Source of the DNA: Polynucleobacter sp.
GTDB lineage: Bacteria; Pseudomonadota; Gammaproteobacteria; Burkholderiales; Burkholderiaceae
Length of the DNA: 64,000 nt
Reading direction: 5' to 3'
Assembly (NCBI GenBank): GCA_030696845.1
Contig: JAUYRJ010000057.1
Location: 1 to 64,000, forward strand
The notes beneath the pieces were generated by a model. That model was not told the origin of the DNA, ran no database searches, and was given only the letters and a program-made list of their open reading frames with translations. Each line of letters begins with the position of its first letter. The stretch's first letter is position 1. Made by a program: the position numbers and the translations under genes. Of this stretch, positions 37,214 through 46,518 are shown one piece after another.

Positions 37214-37945
37214 CTAGTAGGCGCTCGGATCAATGACGCGCATTTCGGTTTCAATCCAAGATTCCACTGCGCTATTGAGTTGACCACCCGTTTTACCTTC
37301 AGAGGCAATTACCGGTCCGATCGAGATAGTGACAAGTCCCGGATACTTTAAAAAGCTGTTACGCGGCCAAACGCGGCCCGCATTGTGGGCTACCGGAATT
37401 ACAGCGGCCCCCGTTGCCGTAGCGAGCCTAGCGCCACCTTTGAGGTAGGGTTTATGCGACCCCACTGCGGTGCGAGTCCCTTCCGGGAAAAGCATGATCC
37501 ATTTGCCTTCTTTAAGGCGTTGGCGCCCCTGGCTGGCAACGGACAAGGCGGCGGTCTCACGGCTGGCACGATTAATGTGAATCATTTTCAGTAAACCCAA
37601 AACCCAGCCAAAAAATGGAATCCAGAGTAATTCTCGTTTAAAGACAAAGCAGAGTTGCTTAGGAAAGAGGGCGATAAAGGCAATGGTTTCCCAGGCGGAC
37701 TGGTGTTTACTCAGAATAATGATGGGCTGATCAAGCGCGCCCATCATATGTTCCATGCCGCGGATTTCATAGCGAATACCGCACAGCGTTTTTAAAACCC
37801 AAATGACGGTTTTGTTCCAACCACTGACAAATCGATAGCGGGCATCGCTTCGCATAAACGGAAAGACCAACAAACAAATGACAGCCCAAATGGGTGTGAA
37901 GACCAACAAAAAGAGCGCAAAGAGTGTGGATGTCAGGTAAATCAT
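37214..37945 (-). CDS. plsC: 1-acyl-sn-glycerol-3-phosphate acyltransferase
   Basis: A 243-residue membrane acyltransferase that makes phosphatidic acid from lysophosphatidic acid. One or two membrane spans occupy residues 1-30. The catalytic motif appears as KHQSAWET, so the usual HX4D is HX4E here, and the substrate-binding motif is FPEGTRTAVG. I start at the ATG at 37945, which overlaps the gmhB stop by four bases; the open frame continues to 37972 inside gmhB. It ends the glyQ-glyS-gmhB-plsC run. Confidence 0.9.
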   Translation of the reverse strand: MIYLTSTLFALFLLVFTPIWAVICLLVFPFMRSDARYRFVSGWNKTVIWVLKTLCGIRYEIRGMEHMMGALDQPIIILSKHQSAWETIAFIALFPKQLCFVFKRELLWIPFFGWVLGLLKMIHINRASRETAALSVASQGRQRLKEGKWIMLFPEGTRTAVGSHKPYLKGGARLATATGAAVIPVAHNAGRVWPRNSFLKYPGLVTISIGPVIASEGKTGGQLNSAVESWIETEMRVIDPSAY

Positions 37946-38520
37946 GTGACCGATTCGGTATCGAGTAAGCACTTCGTGAATGCAAGCAAGTTGGTATGGA
38001 CAACGGTGCCGGTAGGCAAGCCTCCCTGATCGAGCGTCTGTTGTCCTTTGCCGGTTAATACTAAATGGGGAGTAGCGCCCAATACCGTAGCCGCCTCTAG
38101 ATCCCGCAGGGAATCGCCAACAATGGGCACGCCTAGCAGCGGCATAGTCGAATCATTTTTTCGATAACGTGAGGCGATGTCACGCATGAGTCCTGGCAGG
38201 GGTTTGCGGCAATCACAACGGTCGGCATCCACATGCGGACAAAAGAAAATACTATCAACCCGCCCACCCAGTGGGCTTAGTAAATCAGCCATCTTTTGGT
38301 GCATTGCATGCAGATCATTAATGGTGAAGAGACCGCGCGCCAAACCCGATTGATTGGTGGCCACCGCAATTTGGTAACCAGCCTGGCTCAGCAATGCGAT
38401 TGCCTCTAGACTACCTGGTATCGGAATCCATTCAGCCGCTGATTTAACGTACGCATCACTATCTTCGTTGATCACGCCATCGCGATCCAGAATGATTAAT
38501 TTTGAGGCGCTCGAGCTCAT
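37942..38520 (-). CDS. gmhB: D-glycero-beta-D-manno-heptose 1,7-bisphosphate 7-phosphatase
   Basis: A 192-residue HAD-IIIA phosphatase of the ADP-heptose pathway for the LPS core. HAD motif I is IILDRDGVINEDSD (about 8-21), motif II ATNQSGLARG (near 56), a zinc loop FCPHVDADRCDCRKP (about 95-109, three Cys and one His) and motif III/IV GDSLRDLEAA (near 139). Overlaps glyS and plsC by four bases each (ATGA at both ends), a translationally coupled chain. Histidinol-phosphatase activity is an alternative in the same family, but the genetic context favours GmhB. Confidence 0.92.
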   Translation of the reverse strand: MSSSASKLIILDRDGVINEDSDAYVKSAAEWIPIPGSLEAIALLSQAGYQIAVATNQSGLARGLFTINDLHAMHQKMADLLSPLGGRVDSIFFCPHVDADRCDCRKPLPGLMRDIASRYRKNDSTMPLLGVPIVGDSLRDLEAATVLGATPHLVLTGKGQQTLDQGGLPTGTVVHTNLLAFTKCLLDTESVT

Positions 38521-40667
38521 GCCAACTTGCCGAGGTCGGCAACGAGATTCATTTTCTGGTGGAGTCGTTGCAATAATGCCAAACGGTTATCGCGCAAAGC
38601 GGGGTCGGGATCCATTACCATCACATCGGCAAAAAACTGATCAATGGGTTGACTGAGTGTCACCAGTCCTTGGAGTAAAGCAACAAACTGGCGCTGTTCA
38701 AACGCAGTGTTGAGAGCTGGCGATGCGTTCTCTAAAGCGAGATGCAGAGCGAGTTCAGCGGGCAGTTTGAGCAAGGGGGCTGAACACTGATCTGGAATAG
38801 GGGTTGTGGTTTTTTTCAGAATATTACTAATGCGCTTATTGGCGGCGGCCAATTGTGCCGACTCTGGTAGTGCGTTAAATTGCCGTAGCGCAGTCAGTCT
38901 ATCCATCACATCATTTAGTTGGGCGGGGTTCTGGCTCAATACGGCATCGATTTCAGCGCTGGTAAATGGTTTTCCAGAGACAGCCTGATCACGCAGATAA
39001 GCGCGCAGGCGATCGATCACGAAACTGTAAATCGCATCCGCATCGGCCTTATCTTGAACACCGGCTTGGTGAAATTGGCTGCGTGCAATTTCAATTAATT
39101 CGGGTAGGCTGCAGGGCAAGTTTTTTTCTAGCAGCAGTCTGCAAATGCCAAGCGCATGACGTCGCAAAGCATAGGGGTCTTTATCGCCAGTCGGAGCCAG
39201 GCCAACACCCCAAATGCCAACCAGAGTTTCCAGTTTGTCGGCGATCGCAAGAATAGTGCCTGTGCTGCTCGCAGGCAAGGCATCGCCAGCAAAACGCGGC
39301 TGATAATGCTCGCTGCAGGCCAAAGCAACTTCAGCCTCTTCACCGTCGTGCTTGGCATAGTATGTACCCATGATTCCCTGTAGCTCTGGGAATTCACCAA
39401 CCATGTCGGTGAGTAAATCGGTTTTCGCCAATTCAGCGGCACGCGCAACGCGCGCCGTGTTGGTGGGGATGCCTTTCTGTTGCAAATCGTTGGCAATCGC
39501 AGTCGCAATTGCGCCCACCCGTTTGGTGCGCTCCAGCTGGGTGCCTAGTTGATTGTGATAAACCACTTTGCCAAGTTCAGCCACTCGCATGGACAAGGGC
39601 TTCTTTTGATCTTGCTGAAAGAAAAAACGCGCATCGGAAAGCCTGGGGCGAACCACGCGTTCGTTGCCTGACACAATCGAATCGGGCGTTGTGGTTTCAA
39701 TATTGGAGACAATTAAAAACCGGTTTCGCAACTTGCCAGCAGCATCGGTTAGCGCAAAATATTTTTGATTGGTCTGCATCGTCAGAATTAAGCACTCTTG
39801 CGGCACCTCTAAAAATTCTGCATCAAAATGGCACTCATAGACTGTGGGCCATTCAACCAAGGCAGTCACTTCATCCAACAAACTGCTGGGCATTAATACG
39901 GTATCGCTACCAGCGGCTTTTAATAAGGCAGCCTCAATCAGGGCGCGGCGCTCGCTAAAGCTAGCAACGATCTTTCCTTTTTGATGTAAATCGCTTGCAT
40001 AGTGATCGGCATGGTTAATTGAGAATGTGCCCGGCGCCAGAAACCGGTGTCCCTCCGTTTGGCTGCCAGAATCAATGCCAAGAGCATGAAGGCGAAGCGG
40101 GGTGCTGCCATGCAAAGCGATGATGCGGTGGGCGGGGCGTGCAAACTCGACATCCTCGAGCGTGCCATCGGCTTGCTGCACTTGGTAGCGCATCATTTTG
40201 GCGATTGGTAATTTGTGTAAGGCTTGTAGCACCGCGGTCTGCACCGTTTTTTCGAGTTCGGCACCTTGCGCCTGGATGTTTAGGTAAAGCGCCTCGTTTT
40301 TATCTTCCCCGGCGCGCTCTAGGTTGGCAATATCCATATCGGGATAACCTAGCGCAGTCAACTTTTTAAATAAAGGCGGTGTGGGTTTGCCGTTTGCATC
40401 AAATGCAACGCTCACAGGCAATACCTTTTCACGAATGGGATAGTCGGCTGCTTTAGTTCGAACTTCGCTTACTTGCACTGCTAAACGGCGCGGCGTTGCA
40501 TAACCTATGACGGCAGATGATTCCGCAGTCAGGCCGGCTGACTTGAGGGAGGTAAACATCGACTCTGCGAAAGCATCGCCCAATTTGCGCAGAGATTTAG
40601 GCGGCAATTCTTCAGTAAAGATCTCAACTAAAAGCGTTGCGGTGGAAGCGGGAGAAATGGTGCTCAC
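38517..40667 (-). CDS. glyS: Glycine--tRNA ligase beta subunit
   Basis: A 716-residue beta subunit of the bacterial alpha2beta2 GlyRS; it binds tRNA. The N-terminal region has the family start TLLVEIFTEELPPKSLRKLGDAFA, a central EFPELQGIMGTYYAKHDGE HD-like segment (about 405-423), and the C-terminal DALR-type anticodon-binding domain with DVMVMDPDPALRDNRLALL. Full length. It lies nine bases after glyQ. Confidence 0.96.
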   Translation of the reverse strand: MSTISPASTATLLVEIFTEELPPKSLRKLGDAFAESMFTSLKSAGLTAESSAVIGYATPRRLAVQVSEVRTKAADYPIREKVLPVSVAFDANGKPTPPLFKKLTALGYPDMDIANLERAGEDKNEALYLNIQAQGAELEKTVQTAVLQALHKLPIAKMMRYQVQQADGTLEDVEFARPAHRIIALHGSTPLRLHALGIDSGSQTEGHRFLAPGTFSINHADHYASDLHQKGKIVASFSERRALIEAALLKAAGSDTVLMPSSLLDEVTALVEWPTVYECHFDAEFLEVPQECLILTMQTNQKYFALTDAAGKLRNRFLIVSNIETTTPDSIVSGNERVVRPRLSDARFFFQQDQKKPLSMRVAELGKVVYHNQLGTQLERTKRVGAIATAIANDLQQKGIPTNTARVARAAELAKTDLLTDMVGEFPELQGIMGTYYAKHDGEEAEVALACSEHYQPRFAGDALPASSTGTILAIADKLETLVGIWGVGLAPTGDKDPYALRRHALGICRLLLEKNLPCSLPELIEIARSQFHQAGVQDKADADAIYSFVIDRLRAYLRDQAVSGKPFTSAEIDAVLSQNPAQLNDVMDRLTALRQFNALPESAQLAAANKRISNILKKTTTPIPDQCSAPLLKLPAELALHLALENASPALNTAFEQRQFVALLQGLVTLSQPIDQFFADVMVMDPDPALRDNRLALLQRLHQKMNLVADLGKLA

Positions 40668-40676
40668 AATAAAGCC

Positions 40677-41561
40677 TTAGGCGGTAAGGTTACGTTGGCA
40701 CATCGGAAATCCCAATTGCTCGCGGGATTCAAAATACGCCTGTGCTACAGATCGAGAGAGATTACGAATGCGGCCAATGTAGGCGGCACGTTCCGTAACG
40801 GAAATGGCGCCACGCGCATCGAGCAGATTAAAAGTATGGGCTGCTTTTAAAACCATCTCATATGCCGGAAGTGCGAGGGGCACCTCCATAAGGCGTTTGG
40901 CTTCGCTCTCGTAGTTGCTGAAATTGCTAAAGAGCATGTCGGTATTGGAGTGCTCAAAGTTGTATCGCGATTGCTCCACTTCATTCTGGTGGTACACGTC
41001 ACCATACGTCACGCCATCAGTCCAAACCAAGTCATAAACGTTGGAGCAATTTTGCAAATACATGGCTAGTCGCTCGATACCGTAGGTAATTTCGCCTAAG
41101 ACCGGTTTGCAATCGATTCCACCCACTTGTTGAAAGTAAGTGAATTGGGTGACCTCCATGCCGTTGAGCCATACTTCCCAGCCGAGACCCCAAGCGCCTA
41201 GGGTTGGGTTTTCCCAATCGTCCTCGACAAAGCGAATATCATTTTGGTTTAAATCTAAACCCAAAGCCTTGAGCGAGCCCAAATACAGATCCAAAATATT
41301 GTCTGGCGCAGGCTTCAAAACCACCTGATATTGGTAGTAGTGCTGAAGGCGGTTTGGGTTTTCACCGTAGCGACCATCTTTGGGTCTACGCGAGGGCTGA
41401 ACATACGCGGCTTTCCAGGGCTCTGGACCAATTGCCCTTAAAAAAGTGGCGGTATGCGAGGTTCCTGCGCCGACCTCAAGGTCGATGGGCTGCAACAGCG
41501 CGCAACCCTGTTGATCCCAGTAGTCTTGGAGTGTGAGAATAATTTGCTGAAAAGTAAGCAT
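40677..41561 (-). CDS. glyQ: Glycine--tRNA ligase alpha subunit
   Basis: A 294-residue catalytic alpha subunit that activates glycine. It is highly conserved: [20 protein letters not shown] at the start, [53 protein letters not shown] and [21 protein letters not shown]. Length is standard. First of glyQ-glyS, it follows lnt by about 60 bases on the - strand. Confidence 0.97.
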   Translation of the reverse strand: MLTFQQIILTLQDYWDQQGCALLQPIDLEVGAGTSHTATFLRAIGPEPWKAAYVQPSRRPKDGRYGENPNRLQHYYQYQVVLKPAPDNILDLYLGSLKALGLDLNQNDIRFVEDDWENPTLGAWGLGWEVWLNGMEVTQFTYFQQVGGIDCKPVLGEITYGIERLAMYLQNCSNVYDLVWTDGVTYGDVYHQNEVEQSRYNFEHSNTDMLFSNFSNYESEAKRLMEVPLALPAYEMVLKAAHTFNLLDARGAISVTERAAYIGRIRNLSRSVAQAYFESREQLGFPMCQRNLTA

Positions 41562-41620
41562 AGTGGGCCTGAGCCAGTCGATCTAAGAGACCGATTTTAC
41601 CTGCCAAACTGGGGTAAATC

Positions 41621-43156
41621 CTAAAAACGCCGCCGCCCCATGAAGGCCAGCGCAAGGATGAGGGAGCAAAGACTCAAAATAGGCCAATTCCCCCAAAGGA
41701 CAAATGGCGTTTTGCCGCTGTACGCCTGAACTGATGTGCTGAGGGTGGCCTGCGTGAATTGCGCCAGCGAGTCGGAAACCCGGCCGTCGGGCCCAATCAC
41801 GGCAGTAATGCCGGTATTGGTTGCGCGAATGCTGGGCAAGCCGGTTTCGATAGAGCGCATTTGCGAGAGGCGGAGCTGTTGACTGGGGGCTTGTGATTTT
41901 CCGAACCACGCCAAGTTGGTCATATTAATTAATACATTGACTGGCGCACTGCTGTTGCGAATTCTGCCCGCCAGTTCATTGCCAAAAATATCTTCATAGC
42001 AAATCGTGATAGCAGCGCCTAGGTTGTCGTCTTTAGGCCGCTCAATCAGAAAGGGCGCCTGCAATAGACTGCCCCTTGCAAAATCACTCATCGGGACTTT
42101 AAAGGCATCGACAAACCACTGAAAGCCGGGGGGGATAAATTCTCCAAAGGGGACCAAATGAGCCTTGTCATAGTGGTAGAGCTCCCCACCATTCGCAGAA
42201 ATACCGAGAGCGCGATTGGAGAAGCGTAGAGTGCCATTTGCCTCGGGAACTACGCCGATCAAACCAATCAATATATTGCTGCTACTGTCTTGCGCAAATG
42301 CCGCGAGGCTGGGGATGGTTTGGCTTGGCAGATCTTTTTGTGGCCATGGAAACGCTGTTTCTGGAATCACAATCAGATCCGCTGCGTGCGCCTGAATCGC
42401 TTCGCTATAAAAATCAATTTGACGCGCAATTGCACTGGGATTCCATTTCAGGCTTTGTTCAAAATTACCCTGAATCAGTCTTACGGAAATCGGCGTCCCA
42501 GCGGCCTCTGTAAAGCGGAGTTGATTTAAACCGAGCATGAGTATGAGAATGATCCCCACTGGGATGAGGGCGCGCGTGAGTGAGCGGCGCCACTGCGCAA
42601 TTTGCATGGACGCCCAGATCACCAAGAAACTGGAACCAAGACCGCCCAATAAAGGCGCTACTGCCGCAAATGGACCATTGACTTGCGACTCCGCAAAGCC
42701 AAGCCACGGAAAGCCGGTAAACAATTGTCCTCGCAGGTATTCCATTAATACCCAGGCGGCGGCAACGATCAGGCTGTCAAGGAAAATAGAACGGTTACCT
42801 AACCTAGAGGCCAGCGCGCTTGCAAGTGCAAAAAACACAGCCATGTAAGCCGATAGGAGGAAGACAGCAGTAGCGGATAAAGCAGGGTGCATGCCCCCAA
42901 TATCATGCAGGCTAATATAAATCCACCATAGGCCGATGACAAAATAACCCAGGCCCAGGGCAAAGCCACCGGCAAGGTGTTGGCGCATAGAATCTGACTG
43001 CAATAGGCCCAGTCGCCACCAGACCACGCTGAGTGCGGGGATTTGCAGCCAGCCTCCCCAAGGTAGCTCACCTAAGACGGAGAGCGGAATACCTAAAGCA
43101 ATGAAACTAAACCACTCGGGCAGGCGCAACAATCTCCGCGCAGGCTGATTAATCAA
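41621..43156 (-). CDS. lnt: Apolipoprotein N-acyltransferase
   Basis: A 511-residue inner-membrane enzyme that adds the third acyl chain to lipoproteins. About six N-terminal membrane spans (residues 15-210), a periplasmic carbon-nitrogen hydrolase domain (about 220-480) with the catalytic triad Glu in VIPETAFPWPQ, Lys in YDKAHLVPFGEF and Cys in ITICYEDIFGNE, and one last membrane span (about 485-505). It lies 8 bases after corC in the familiar ybeY-corC-lnt order. Confidence 0.95.
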   Translation of the reverse strand: MINQPARRLLRLPEWFSFIALGIPLSVLGELPWGGWLQIPALSVVWWRLGLLQSDSMRQHLAGGFALGLGYFVIGLWWIYISLHDIGGMHPALSATAVFLLSAYMAVFFALASALASRLGNRSIFLDSLIVAAAWVLMEYLRGQLFTGFPWLGFAESQVNGPFAAVAPLLGGLGSSFLVIWASMQIAQWRRSLTRALIPVGIILILMLGLNQLRFTEAAGTPISVRLIQGNFEQSLKWNPSAIARQIDFYSEAIQAHAADLIVIPETAFPWPQKDLPSQTIPSLAAFAQDSSSNILIGLIGVVPEANGTLRFSNRALGISANGGELYHYDKAHLVPFGEFIPPGFQWFVDAFKVPMSDFARGSLLQAPFLIERPKDDNLGAAITICYEDIFGNELAGRIRNSSAPVNVLINMTNLAWFGKSQAPSQQLRLSQMRSIETGLPSIRATNTGITAVIGPDGRVSDSLAQFTQATLSTSVQAYSGKTPFVLWGNWPILSLCSLILALAFMGRRRF

Positions 43157-43164
43157 GTGCCGCC

Positions 43165-44013
43165 TTAATCCGGTTCGATTGCTTCAGATGGCAAGCGCCG
43201 TGCGAGCAGTACATGAATCTGCCGTGGATCGGCACGCTGGATTTCAAACTCAATGTCATCAATCCGAATACACTCGCCCAGCTTGGGAACGCGGCCCAAA
43301 TGGTGGGTAATCAAGCCTGCGATGGTTTCCACATCATCGTCATCGAAATCCGTCTCCAATGCCTCATTGAGTTGCGTGAGCTCAGTAATGCCTTTAAGGC
43401 GAATGTCGCCATTGGCCAACACAATGATGTTATCGGCTTCTTCATCAATATCGTGCTCGTCTTCAATATCGCCCACAATTTGTTCAAGCACATCTTCAAT
43501 CGTAATAATGCCTGCAACACTGCTGTACTCGTCCACCACAATTGCCAGGTGATTGCGGTTATCACGAAAGTCGCGGAGTAAGACACTCAAGCGTTTCGAT
43601 TCAGGAATAAATACCGCGGGCCTTAACCAGTCGCGCAGTTGGAAATCTTTTTCACTGGCATGCCGTAACAGGTCTTTAGCCAACAATATCCCGATGACGT
43701 TATCTTTCGTGCCTTCATAAACGGGGTAACGCGAATGCGCAGCAGAAATCACGGTTTGAATAATTTCGGGAACGGTGGAACTGACATCGATCCAGTCAAT
43801 TTGGGCGCGCGGTAGTAGGATGTCCCGCGCACAAAGCTCGCCTACCTGAAAAACCCCCTCAATCATCGAGAGCGCATCGGCATCGATAAATCCTTCAGAT
43901 TGGGCGGCCCTGAGTGTTTCGATTAACTCCTGACGGCGCTCGCTAGCGCTAGAGGGTTGCGGTGTTAAAAATTCGGCAAGGCGGTCAAGCAATGATTTAT
44001 GGGGGTCAGGCAT
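43165..44013 (-). CDS. corC: CorC/HlyC-family CBS-domain protein (YbeX)
   Basis: A 282-residue cytoplasmic protein with a short N-terminal region, two CBS domains (about 68-190, LCARDILLPRAQIDWID and VAGIITIEDVLEQIVGDIEDEHD) and a C-terminal CorC/HlyC transporter-associated domain (about 205-275). Homologues have been linked to magnesium/cobalt efflux and, as YbeX, to ribosome-related functions. The YbeY neighbour supports the latter link. ATP or AMP binding by the CBS pair is probable. Confidence 0.92.
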   Translation of the reverse strand: MPDPHKSLLDRLAEFLTPQPSSASERRQELIETLRAAQSEGFIDADALSMIEGVFQVGELCARDILLPRAQIDWIDVSSTVPEIIQTVISAAHSRYPVYEGTKDNVIGILLAKDLLRHASEKDFQLRDWLRPAVFIPESKRLSVLLRDFRDNRNHLAIVVDEYSSVAGIITIEDVLEQIVGDIEDEHDIDEEADNIIVLANGDIRLKGITELTQLNEALETDFDDDDVETIAGLITHHLGRVPKLGECIRIDDIEFEIQRADPRQIHVLLARRLPSEAIEPD

Positions 44014-44063
44014 AGAAAGAGGATATCTCAGAAAAATGACAACACAAAATAATCAAGCGTAGA

Positions 44064-44528
44064 TTAGATGTAAGGGTTTGAAAAGCCTAGGTTTTTTAGG
44101 ATTGCAGTTTCGTGCCCTTCCATTGCTTTTGCCTGGCGATCACGTTCATGATCGTAGCCTAGCGCGTGTAAACAGCCATGCACAATGAGGTGAGCAAGGT
44201 GGGCTTGCACAGTTTTATGTTGTTCGCGCGCCTCTTTAGCGATAACAGGCAAGCAAAGCACAATATCGGCCACCAGTTCGTGTTTACTCAGCTGATACGG
44301 GAAGGTCAATACATTGGTTGCATAGTCCTTGCCCCTGAATTGCGCATTGAGCGCCTGCCCTTCGGCACGATTCACAAAACGCAAGGTAATTTCTCCTGAG
44401 CGCCCAATCGCTGCATTAATCCATTGCCTGATGAGCGTCTTAGGCGCAATTGTATGAAGCTTCGCAGCGATTGCCTCACTCGCATACTGAATATCGACCG
44501 TACAAATCGATGGAGTTGGTTTTGCCAT
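44064..44528 (-). CDS. ybeY: rRNA maturation endoribonuclease YbeY
   Basis: A 154-residue UPF0054 metalloprotein for rRNA processing and ribosome quality control. The zinc-binding signature HGCLHALGYDHERD (about 120-133) is complete, with three His, and the conserved RGKDYATNVLTFPY (about 65-78) is present. It starts only 7 bases after miaB; in most proteobacteria phoH/ybeZ lies between them and is absent here. Confidence 0.95.
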   Translation of the reverse strand: MAKPTPSICTVDIQYASEAIAAKLHTIAPKTLIRQWINAAIGRSGEITLRFVNRAEGQALNAQFRGKDYATNVLTFPYQLSKHELVADIVLCLPVIAKEAREQHKTVQAHLAHLIVHGCLHALGYDHERDRQAKAMEGHETAILKNLGFSNPYI

Positions 44529-44535
44529 AGCTAAA

Positions 44536-45882
44536 TTAATGCACTAGCGCATCAACGCGTTCACCACGCAGGGTGTGCGCTAATACCTCGGTAATCCGAA
44601 TGTCCATCATGGAGCCAATCAGGGAATCCATTGCTTCACTTGGCGCTGGAATGTGAATCACTCGGTTATTTTCAGTGCGACCTTGCAAATTCACACCGTC
44701 TTTAGCAATGCCTTCAATCAATACCCGCTCTTGGGAGCCGAGCATGGCCTTGCTAATGCCTTCCGCTTGGGAATCAATGAGGGCAAGTAAAGTTTGCAGG
44801 CGCTTGAGTTTGACTGCGTGCGGCGTGTCGTCTGCCAAGTTTGCCGCAGGCGTGCCAGGGCGGGGGCTGAAAATAAAGCAGTAACTGTTATCAAATTGCA
44901 GTTCTTTAACCATCGCAAGTAGTTTTTCAAAGTCCGCTTCAGTTTCTCCCGGAAAGCCCACAATGAAATCACTGGAGAGGCATAGATCTGGGCGTACCGC
45001 ACGCATACGGCGAATGATGCTTTTGAATTCGAGGGCGGTATAGCCGCGCTTCATTGCGGAAAGTACCGAATCAGAGGCATGCTGTACTGGCAGGTGCAGG
45101 TGACTGACTAGCTTGGGCACTTTAGCGTAGACATCAATCAAACGCTGTGTGAATTCTTTAGGATGGCTGGTTGTAAAACGAATGCGCTCGACCCCGGGAA
45201 TATCGGCAACGTACTCAATCAGCAAAGCAAAATCAGCGATTTCATTTGTGCCACCCATCTTGCCTAAATAGGCGTTCACATTTTGACCCAGTAAGACAAT
45301 CTCTTTGACGCCTTGCGCAGCAAGGCCAGCTACCTCAGTTAGCACATCATCAAAGGGGCGCGATACTTCTTCGCCGCGGGTGTAGGGGACGACGCAGTAA
45401 CTGCAGTATTTAGAGCAGCCTTCCATAATAGATACAAAAGCCGACCCCCGCGTTTGCCGAGAGACTGGCAGGTGATCAAACTTTTCAATCTCCGGAAATG
45501 AAATGTCCACCTGTGAAATGCCAGTCGACAGTCGCTTTGCTAGTAAATCGGGCAAGCGATGCAGTGTTTGAGGGCCAAAGACCACATCCACATAGGGTGC
45601 GCGGCTAATGATTTGCTGCCCCTCTTGGCTAGCTACGCAGCCACCAACGCCGATTAGCAATTCAGGTTTGAGTTTCTTGAGCTCTCGCAAACGACCGAGG
45701 TCGGAGAACACCTTGTCCTCTGCTTTTTCCCGAATCGAGCAGGTGTTGAGCAAAATCACGTCGGCTTCGGCGGGGTCGTTAGTGGCGGTCATGCCATCGT
45801 TGGCATGTAAGACATCGGCCATTTTTTCCGAGTCGTACTCGTTCATTTGACAGCCGAAGGTTTTGATATAGAGTTTTTTCAT
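44536..45882 (-). CDS. miaB: tRNA-2-methylthio-N6-dimethylallyladenosine synthase MiaB
   Basis: A 448-residue radical-SAM methylthiotransferase acting on A37 of tRNAs. The N-terminal UPF0004 domain carries three cluster cysteines (Cys11 in [12 protein letters not shown], then NTCSIREKA and [11 protein letters not shown]), the radical-SAM motif is CSKYCSYC (near 157), and a TRAM domain forms the C-terminus (about 380-445). Length is standard. It heads the eight-gene - strand run down to plsC and is divergent from the repeat protein gene. Confidence 0.96.
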   Translation of the reverse strand: MKKLYIKTFGCQMNEYDSEKMADVLHANDGMTATNDPAEADVILLNTCSIREKAEDKVFSDLGRLRELKKLKPELLIGVGGCVASQEGQQIISRAPYVDVVFGPQTLHRLPDLLAKRLSTGISQVDISFPEIEKFDHLPVSRQTRGSAFVSIMEGCSKYCSYCVVPYTRGEEVSRPFDDVLTEVAGLAAQGVKEIVLLGQNVNAYLGKMGGTNEIADFALLIEYVADIPGVERIRFTTSHPKEFTQRLIDVYAKVPKLVSHLHLPVQHASDSVLSAMKRGYTALEFKSIIRRMRAVRPDLCLSSDFIVGFPGETEADFEKLLAMVKELQFDNSYCFIFSPRPGTPAANLADDTPHAVKLKRLQTLLALIDSQAEGISKAMLGSQERVLIEGIAKDGVNLQGRTENNRVIHIPAPSEAMDSLIGSMMDIRITEVLAHTLRGERVDALVH

Positions 45883-45959
45883 ATGCCGTTTCAGGTTTAT
45901 AACTGGGGGCGACTAGGGATTTTACGGGAAATCCAGTGCAAAGAACGTAATATAGAAAC

Positions 45960-46277
45960 ATGAACTCACACATCCCGAGCGTTCTTTTGTTCAGCATGGC
46001 ATTTGTAGGCAGTCAAACAACGCTTGCAGCCCCCATTTACATCACAAACTATGCATCAGAAGCCAGTGCGAAGGTATTTGTCACGAAATACAAATCGGAA
46101 GCCAATTGCATTGTGTATGAGACTGCGTATCGCAGCGATATGGAGCCAGGTGTATGGTTTTTTACAAAATACAAGAGTGATGCGAGGGCATCCATCTATT
46201 ACACGCAGTACAAATCGGATGCCGATCTGATTGTGTATTTTACCAAGTACAAAAACGAGGCGCGTTGCCGCTACTAA
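45960..46277 (+). CDS. Small secreted protein of tandem KYKS-type repeats (DUF6150-like)
   Basis: A 105-residue protein with a Sec signal peptide (about 1-25, cut near LAA). The rest is about six copies of a 13-14-residue unit, roughly [V/I]-[Y/F]-x-T-x-Y-x-S-[E/D]-A: IYITNYASEAS, KVFVTKYKSEA, IVYETAYRSDM, VWFFTKYKSDA, SIYYTQYKSDA, IVYFTKYKNEA. Alternating hydrophobic residues suggest short beta strands in a solenoid or barrel. Two cysteines (in SEANC and ARC) could form a disulfide. It resembles proteins filed under DUF6150, though I am not certain of that name. No ribosome-binding site is obvious; the terminator at 46287-46318 follows. Function unknown. Confidence 0.75.
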   Translation: MNSHIPSVLLFSMAFVGSQTTLAAPIYITNYASEASAKVFVTKYKSEANCIVYETAYRSDMEPGVWFFTKYKSDARASIYYTQYKSDADLIVYFTKYKNEARCRY

Positions 46278-46286
46278 AGAATTCAG

Positions 46287-46318
46287 AAAAAAGCCACTGC
46301 CGGAGGGCAATGGCTTTT
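46287..46318 (-). terminator. Terminator shared by tRNA-Met and the repeat protein gene
   Basis: AAAAGCCACTGCC / GGCAATGGCTTTT (one mismatch, GGAG loop). On the - strand it is followed by six T residues and should end the tRNA-Met transcript; on the + strand the T run is weak (TTTTGAATTT), but it may also end the small secreted protein gene. Confidence 0.75.
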
Positions 46319-46323
46319 GAATT

Positions 46324-46400
46324 TGGTGGCGAATCAGGGATTTGAACCCCGGACCTGCGGATTATGATTCCGTCGCTCTAACCAGCTGAGCTAATTCGCC
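46324..46400 (-). tRNA. tRNA-Met (anticodon CAU), elongator type
   Basis: A 77-base cloverleaf with encoded CCA. Acceptor stem GGCGAAT / ATTCGCC, D-arm AGCTCAGCTGGTTAGAGC, anticodon stem-loop CGGAATCATAATCCG with CAT at positions 34-36, and TPsiC arm GGGGTTCAAATCCC. The first base pair is G1-C72, as expected for an elongator and not an initiator tRNA. A lysidine-modified tRNA-Ile2 also reads CAT in the gene; the sequence is closer to betaproteobacterial elongator Met. Confidence 0.93.
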
Positions 46401-46518
46401 GAAGGATCTATTTTAGCTTAATTGGCCAAAATGCTCAATTTCCCCTAAATTTGTCTAATTGAAGCCCGTTTGACAGAGTCAATGAGCAAGATTTATCAGG
46501 GAATACAGCCTTGCCACA

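Noticed and set aside
45960-46277. CRISPR-like or DNA tandem repeat at the small secreted protein gene
   Set aside because: The periodicity is in the protein; the DNA copies differ at many positions and have no constant spacer pattern.
46401-46518. Search for a prophage or integrase site at the tRNA-Met gene
   Set aside because: No integrase, no repeated 3' tRNA fragment and no change in gene character were seen on either side.
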